Shown here in pieces: positions 62,952 to 64,000 of a stretch of 64,000 nucleotides of DNA. The notes beneath the pieces were generated by a model. The model made no database searches. It was not told the origin of the DNA and saw nothing but the letters and a program-made list of their open reading frames with translations. The position numbers were made by a program, and so were the translations under genes. How positions within the stretch are numbered: the stretch's first letter is position 1; each line of letters begins with the position of its first letter. Source of the stretch: Ascoidea asiatica (taxonomy: Eukaryota; Ascomycota; Saccharomycetes; Ascoideales; Ascoideaceae); NCBI GenBank assembly GCA_001600695.1, contig BCKQ01000003.1, positions 1,649,934 to 1,713,933 on the forward strand. Reading direction: 5' to 3'.

Positions 62952-64000
62952 ATGAAAGTACTTGCAGTTTTATATAAAGCTGGTCAACATGCAAAAGTTC
63001 CTGGACTTTTAGGTTGTATTGAAAATGAATTAGGATTACGTAAATGGTTAGAATCTCAAGGTCATACATTAATTACAACTTCTGATAAAGAAGGTCCAAA
63101 TTCAATTTTTCAAAAAGAAATTGTAGATACTGATGTTTTAATTACAACTCCATTTCATCCTGCTTATTTAACAAAAGAAATTTTTGATAAAGCAAAGAAT
63201 TTAAAATTATGTGCAACTGCAGGTATTGGTTCTGATCATATTGATTTAAATGAAGCAAATAAAAAAAAAATTGATGTCTTAGAAGTTACAGGTTCAAATA
63301 CTACAAGTGTTTCGGAACATGTTATTATGACAATTTTAAATCTTGTTAGAAATTTTGTACCTGCAAATCAACAAGTTATTTTAAATAATGATTGGAATGT
63401 TGCTGAAATTGCAAAAGCTTCTTATGATTTAGAAGGTAAAGTTATTTCAACTGTTGGTGCTGGTAGAATTGGTTATAAAGTTTTAGAAAGATTAGTACCT
63501 TTTAATCCAAAAGCTTTATATTATTATGATTATCAATCTTTACCAAAAGATTTAGAAAAAAAAGTAAATTGTAAAAGAATTGAAGATTTGAAAGAAATGG
63601 TTAGTATGTCTGATGTTGTAACAATTAATTGTCCATTACATGAAGGTACTTTAGGACTTTTTAATAAAGATATTTTAAATTCAATGAAAAAAAATTCATG
63701 GTTAGTTAATACTGCAAGAGGTGCAATTTGTGTTGCTGATGATGTTGCAGATGCTTTAAAATCTGGTCATTTATTAGGTTATGGTGGTGATGTTTGGAAT
63801 GTTCAACCTTCTCCAACTAATCATCCATGGAGATCAATGAGAAATATTTATGGTGGTGGTAATGCTATGACTCCTCATATTTCTGGTACTTCTCTTGATG
63901 CTCAACAAAGATATTCAATTGGTGTTAGAAATATTTTATCTAGTTTTTTCTCTGGTAAAAAAGATTATAGACCACAAGATATAATTGTTGCTAATGGTTC
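62952..64000 (+). CDS. FDH1: NAD+-dependent formate dehydrogenase, 5' part (runs off window)
   Basis: Open from ATG 62952 to the window end, 349 full codons, so nearly complete against the roughly 360-376 residues usual in yeasts. Formate-dehydrogenase signatures are [55 protein letters not shown], the NAD-binding [53 protein letters not shown] and the catalytic-His segment [16 protein letters not shown]. It oxidises formate to CO2 with NADH formation, the last step of glutathione-dependent formaldehyde detoxification. The start is clear: it has the standard N-terminus, with only AT-rich leader upstream. Confidence 0.96.
   Translation, partial: MKVLAVLYKAGQHAKVPGLLGCIENELGLRKWLESQGHTLITTSDKEGPNSIFQKEIVDTDVLITTPFHPAYLTKEIFDKAKNLKLCATAGIGSDHIDLNEANKKKIDVLEVTGSNTTSVSEHVIMTILNLVRNFVPANQQVILNNDWNVAEIAKASYDLEGKVISTVGAGRIGYKVLERLVPFNPKALYYYDYQSLPKDLEKKVNCKRIEDLKEMVSMSDVVTINCPLHEGTLGLFNKDILNSMKKNSWLVNTARGAICVADDVADALKSGHLLGYGGDVWNVQPSPTNHPWRSMRNIYGGGNAMTPHISGTSLDAQQRYSIGVRNILSSFFSGKKDYRPQDIIVANG

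Overview
The window reads as nuclear DNA of an ascomycete budding yeast (Saccharomycotina). Nearly all genes are intronless, AT-rich and recognisable as yeast orthologues (NSR1, SLM3/MTU1, EPS1, BET1, ARO8, BNA2, RRD1, SAC1, HIS4, YCF1, FDH1). Many carry long Asn/Ser/Asp low-complexity inserts. CTG codons are almost absent: I found none in a 1.5 kb stretch of the YCF1-like gene. This fits a very low-GC yeast, possibly a lineage with an altered or destabilised CUG codon (Ascoidea/Saccharomycopsis-like), but the species is a guess. I see no tRNA, rRNA, transposon or CRISPR array.

Layout. 0-18 kb is ordinary yeast gene space: the 5' part of NSR1 (-), an unrecognised gene split by one in-frame TAA (+), SLM3 (-), an alpha-arrestin (+), EPS1 (+) convergent with BET1 (-), then ARO8 (-) and BNA2 (+) diverging from a shared GC-rich promoter with a perfect Gcn4 site. 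18-36.6 kb is strikingly gene-poor. It holds a 5.5 kb region without genes before a C2H2 zinc-finger gene, then two very long proteins ending in glutathione-peroxidase-like domains (both -), each with more than 2 kb of upstream non-coding DNA. 36.6-53.6 kb holds a carnosine N-methyltransferase homologue (-), an unrecognised coiled-coil gene (+), RRD1 (+), a third glutathione-peroxidase-like gene (-), SAC1 (-), and HIS4 (+), which runs into an 845-base run of N. Just past the gap is a second, apparently identical copy of the coiled-coil gene in inverted orientation, followed by a YCF1-type ABC transporter (-) and, divergent from it, the 5' part of FDH1 (+).

Most unusual content. (1) Three paralogous, same-strand genes encode glutathione-peroxidase-like C-terminal domains behind 430-600 residue disordered regions. 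All three have lost the peroxidatic Cys motif, and one has also lost the catalytic Trp-Asn pair. They look like a lineage-specific family of pseudoenzymes, possibly sensors or scaffolds. (2) A six-unit, 28-bp tandem array upstream of BET1 has alternately inverted GAGACC-type half-sites every 14 bp, and a 14/15 match to one unit lies upstream of NSR1. (3) A 1.84 kb or longer, seemingly 100% identical inverted duplication brackets RRD1, the third GPX-like gene, SAC1 and HIS4, with one arm ending in the sequence gap. (4) An apparently single-stop-interrupted gene lies near the left end.

Functional links are mostly loose. ARO8 and BNA2 both handle tryptophan or other aromatic amino acids. YCF1 (glutathione-conjugate pump) and FDH1 (last step of glutathione-dependent formaldehyde oxidation) share a divergent promoter region. 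EPS1, BET1 and SAC1 belong to the secretory pathway.
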